From Formicarius rufipectus (Eukaryota; Chordata; Aves; Passeriformes; Formicariidae), in contig VXAU01000691.1 in NCBI GenBank assembly GCA_013399695.1, positions 2,014,992-2,078,991 on the forward strand: a stretch of DNA of 64,000 nucleotides. Reading direction: 5' to 3'. Under the pieces are notes generated by a model, which had not been told where the DNA came from, ran no database searches, and saw nothing but the letters and a program-made list of their open reading frames with translations. This document shows positions 63,201-64,000 of this stretch, in pieces. Position 1 is the stretch's first letter. The number at the start of each line of letters is the position of its first letter. Position numbers and translations under genes: made by a program.

Positions 63201-64000
63201 AATATTTCTATGTGTTCATAGGTAGAGATACCCTGACACCAAAGTATTCTCCAGCTAGCTGTTATCTTCTGGTTTTCTGTGTCAGAAGACATAACTCAGA
63301 CCTAGGGATGGGAAGATGTTTGAATAACTGAGCCTGCCGTATTTATTTCTGGCTCAGTTGAGGGGGTTTCCTTTCAAGTCAGTACAATCCAACCAACACA
63401 CAGTGAATGCCCTTCCACATTTACTGTAATGTTATAAACTGTGTAGACTATTGTGCTTTATCTCTTCTTACCCTTGGTCACTGACTTTCACTTTTTTTAA
63501 TACCTGAGAATATTCAGTATTATGTTACATTTTTGCTAATGTCAGGAATTCATATCTACTGTGCTTGCTCAGAAAAGTAGGTTTTTGAGACAGCAACACA
63601 GCAATTTTTTAGTGAGGAAACCTCTGCTCGTGAGTCCACAGCACTTTTCTAAGACAGGAGGATTGTCTTTGCAGCCTTTGCAGATAGGATATGAGGTCTG
63701 CTTTTATTTGACAGTATCAAGTGTATTTAACACTATTTCTGACAATGTGTCTTAATAAAACCTGGACTCTTGATGCCATTAGTGCCTTGGCATTTATCCA
63801 GACAGATAATGGTGATAGCTGCTCCAACGAGCCAGGTCTGTGTCAGCCCCAGCTCACTGAATTGCAATAAAACCCATGGAATCTAAATAAAAGTCATACA
63901 CTAAATCAAAAGAAAAATAGAAAATAGGGAAAAAAAAGCCAAAAGTATTTTACTGATATGGATTGTGGAAAATATTGTTTCTAGTATTATTATGACAGAT
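57289..64000 (-). other. KLHL4: KLHL4 intron 1 (partial, over 6.7 kb)
   Basis: No exon encoding the basic N-terminal region of KLHL4 was found on the minus strand. In mammals that region is about 140 residues, which would form a long open frame if it were one exon. So the first coding exon should lie beyond 64000. The sequence is AT-rich, with an A tract near 61267-61278 and no recognised LINE, LTR or RNA gene. Confidence 0.75.

Overview
The window looks like avian nuclear DNA, most likely from a songbird. It is AT-rich, carries 3'-end fragments of CR1 LINEs, and has a long terminal repeat of a type I recognise from passerine genomes. It contains a multi-exon vertebrate gene with consensus GT-AG introns. 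The species assignment is inferred from repeat types only.

The one protein-coding gene I can support is KLHL4 (kelch-like family member 4), on the minus strand. Ten consecutive coding exons lie between 57288 and 39976. They run, in transcription order, from just before the BTB domain through the BACK domain and six kelch repeats to the stop codon. All exon phases join in frame and give 578 full codons plus the split first codon. Compared with the mammalian protein (about 718 aa), only the N-terminal ~140 residues are missing. That first coding exon is not in 57289-64000, so it lies upstream of the window and intron 1 is longer than 6.7 kb. The last exon has only 20 codons including the stop, so it is easily missed.

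Layout: 1-39975 holds no recognisable coding gene. It contains one LTR (about 6958-7505), small tandem duplications, simple repeats, a perfect CRE palindrome and a CpG-enriched island-like stretch, and its right end should contain the KLHL4 3' UTR. 39976-57288 is the KLHL4 coding body, whose introns carry two CR1 fragments, one well-bounded LTR-like element and one doubtful retroviral-like segment. 57289-64000 is intron 1, with no recognisable gene.

I found no RNA gene, CRISPR array, bacterial-type system or new multi-gene system. The best leads are the retroelement content of the short KLHL4 introns, a homeodomain-type motif cluster in the 430-bp intron 2, and the CpG-enriched stretch near 21.3-21.6 kb.
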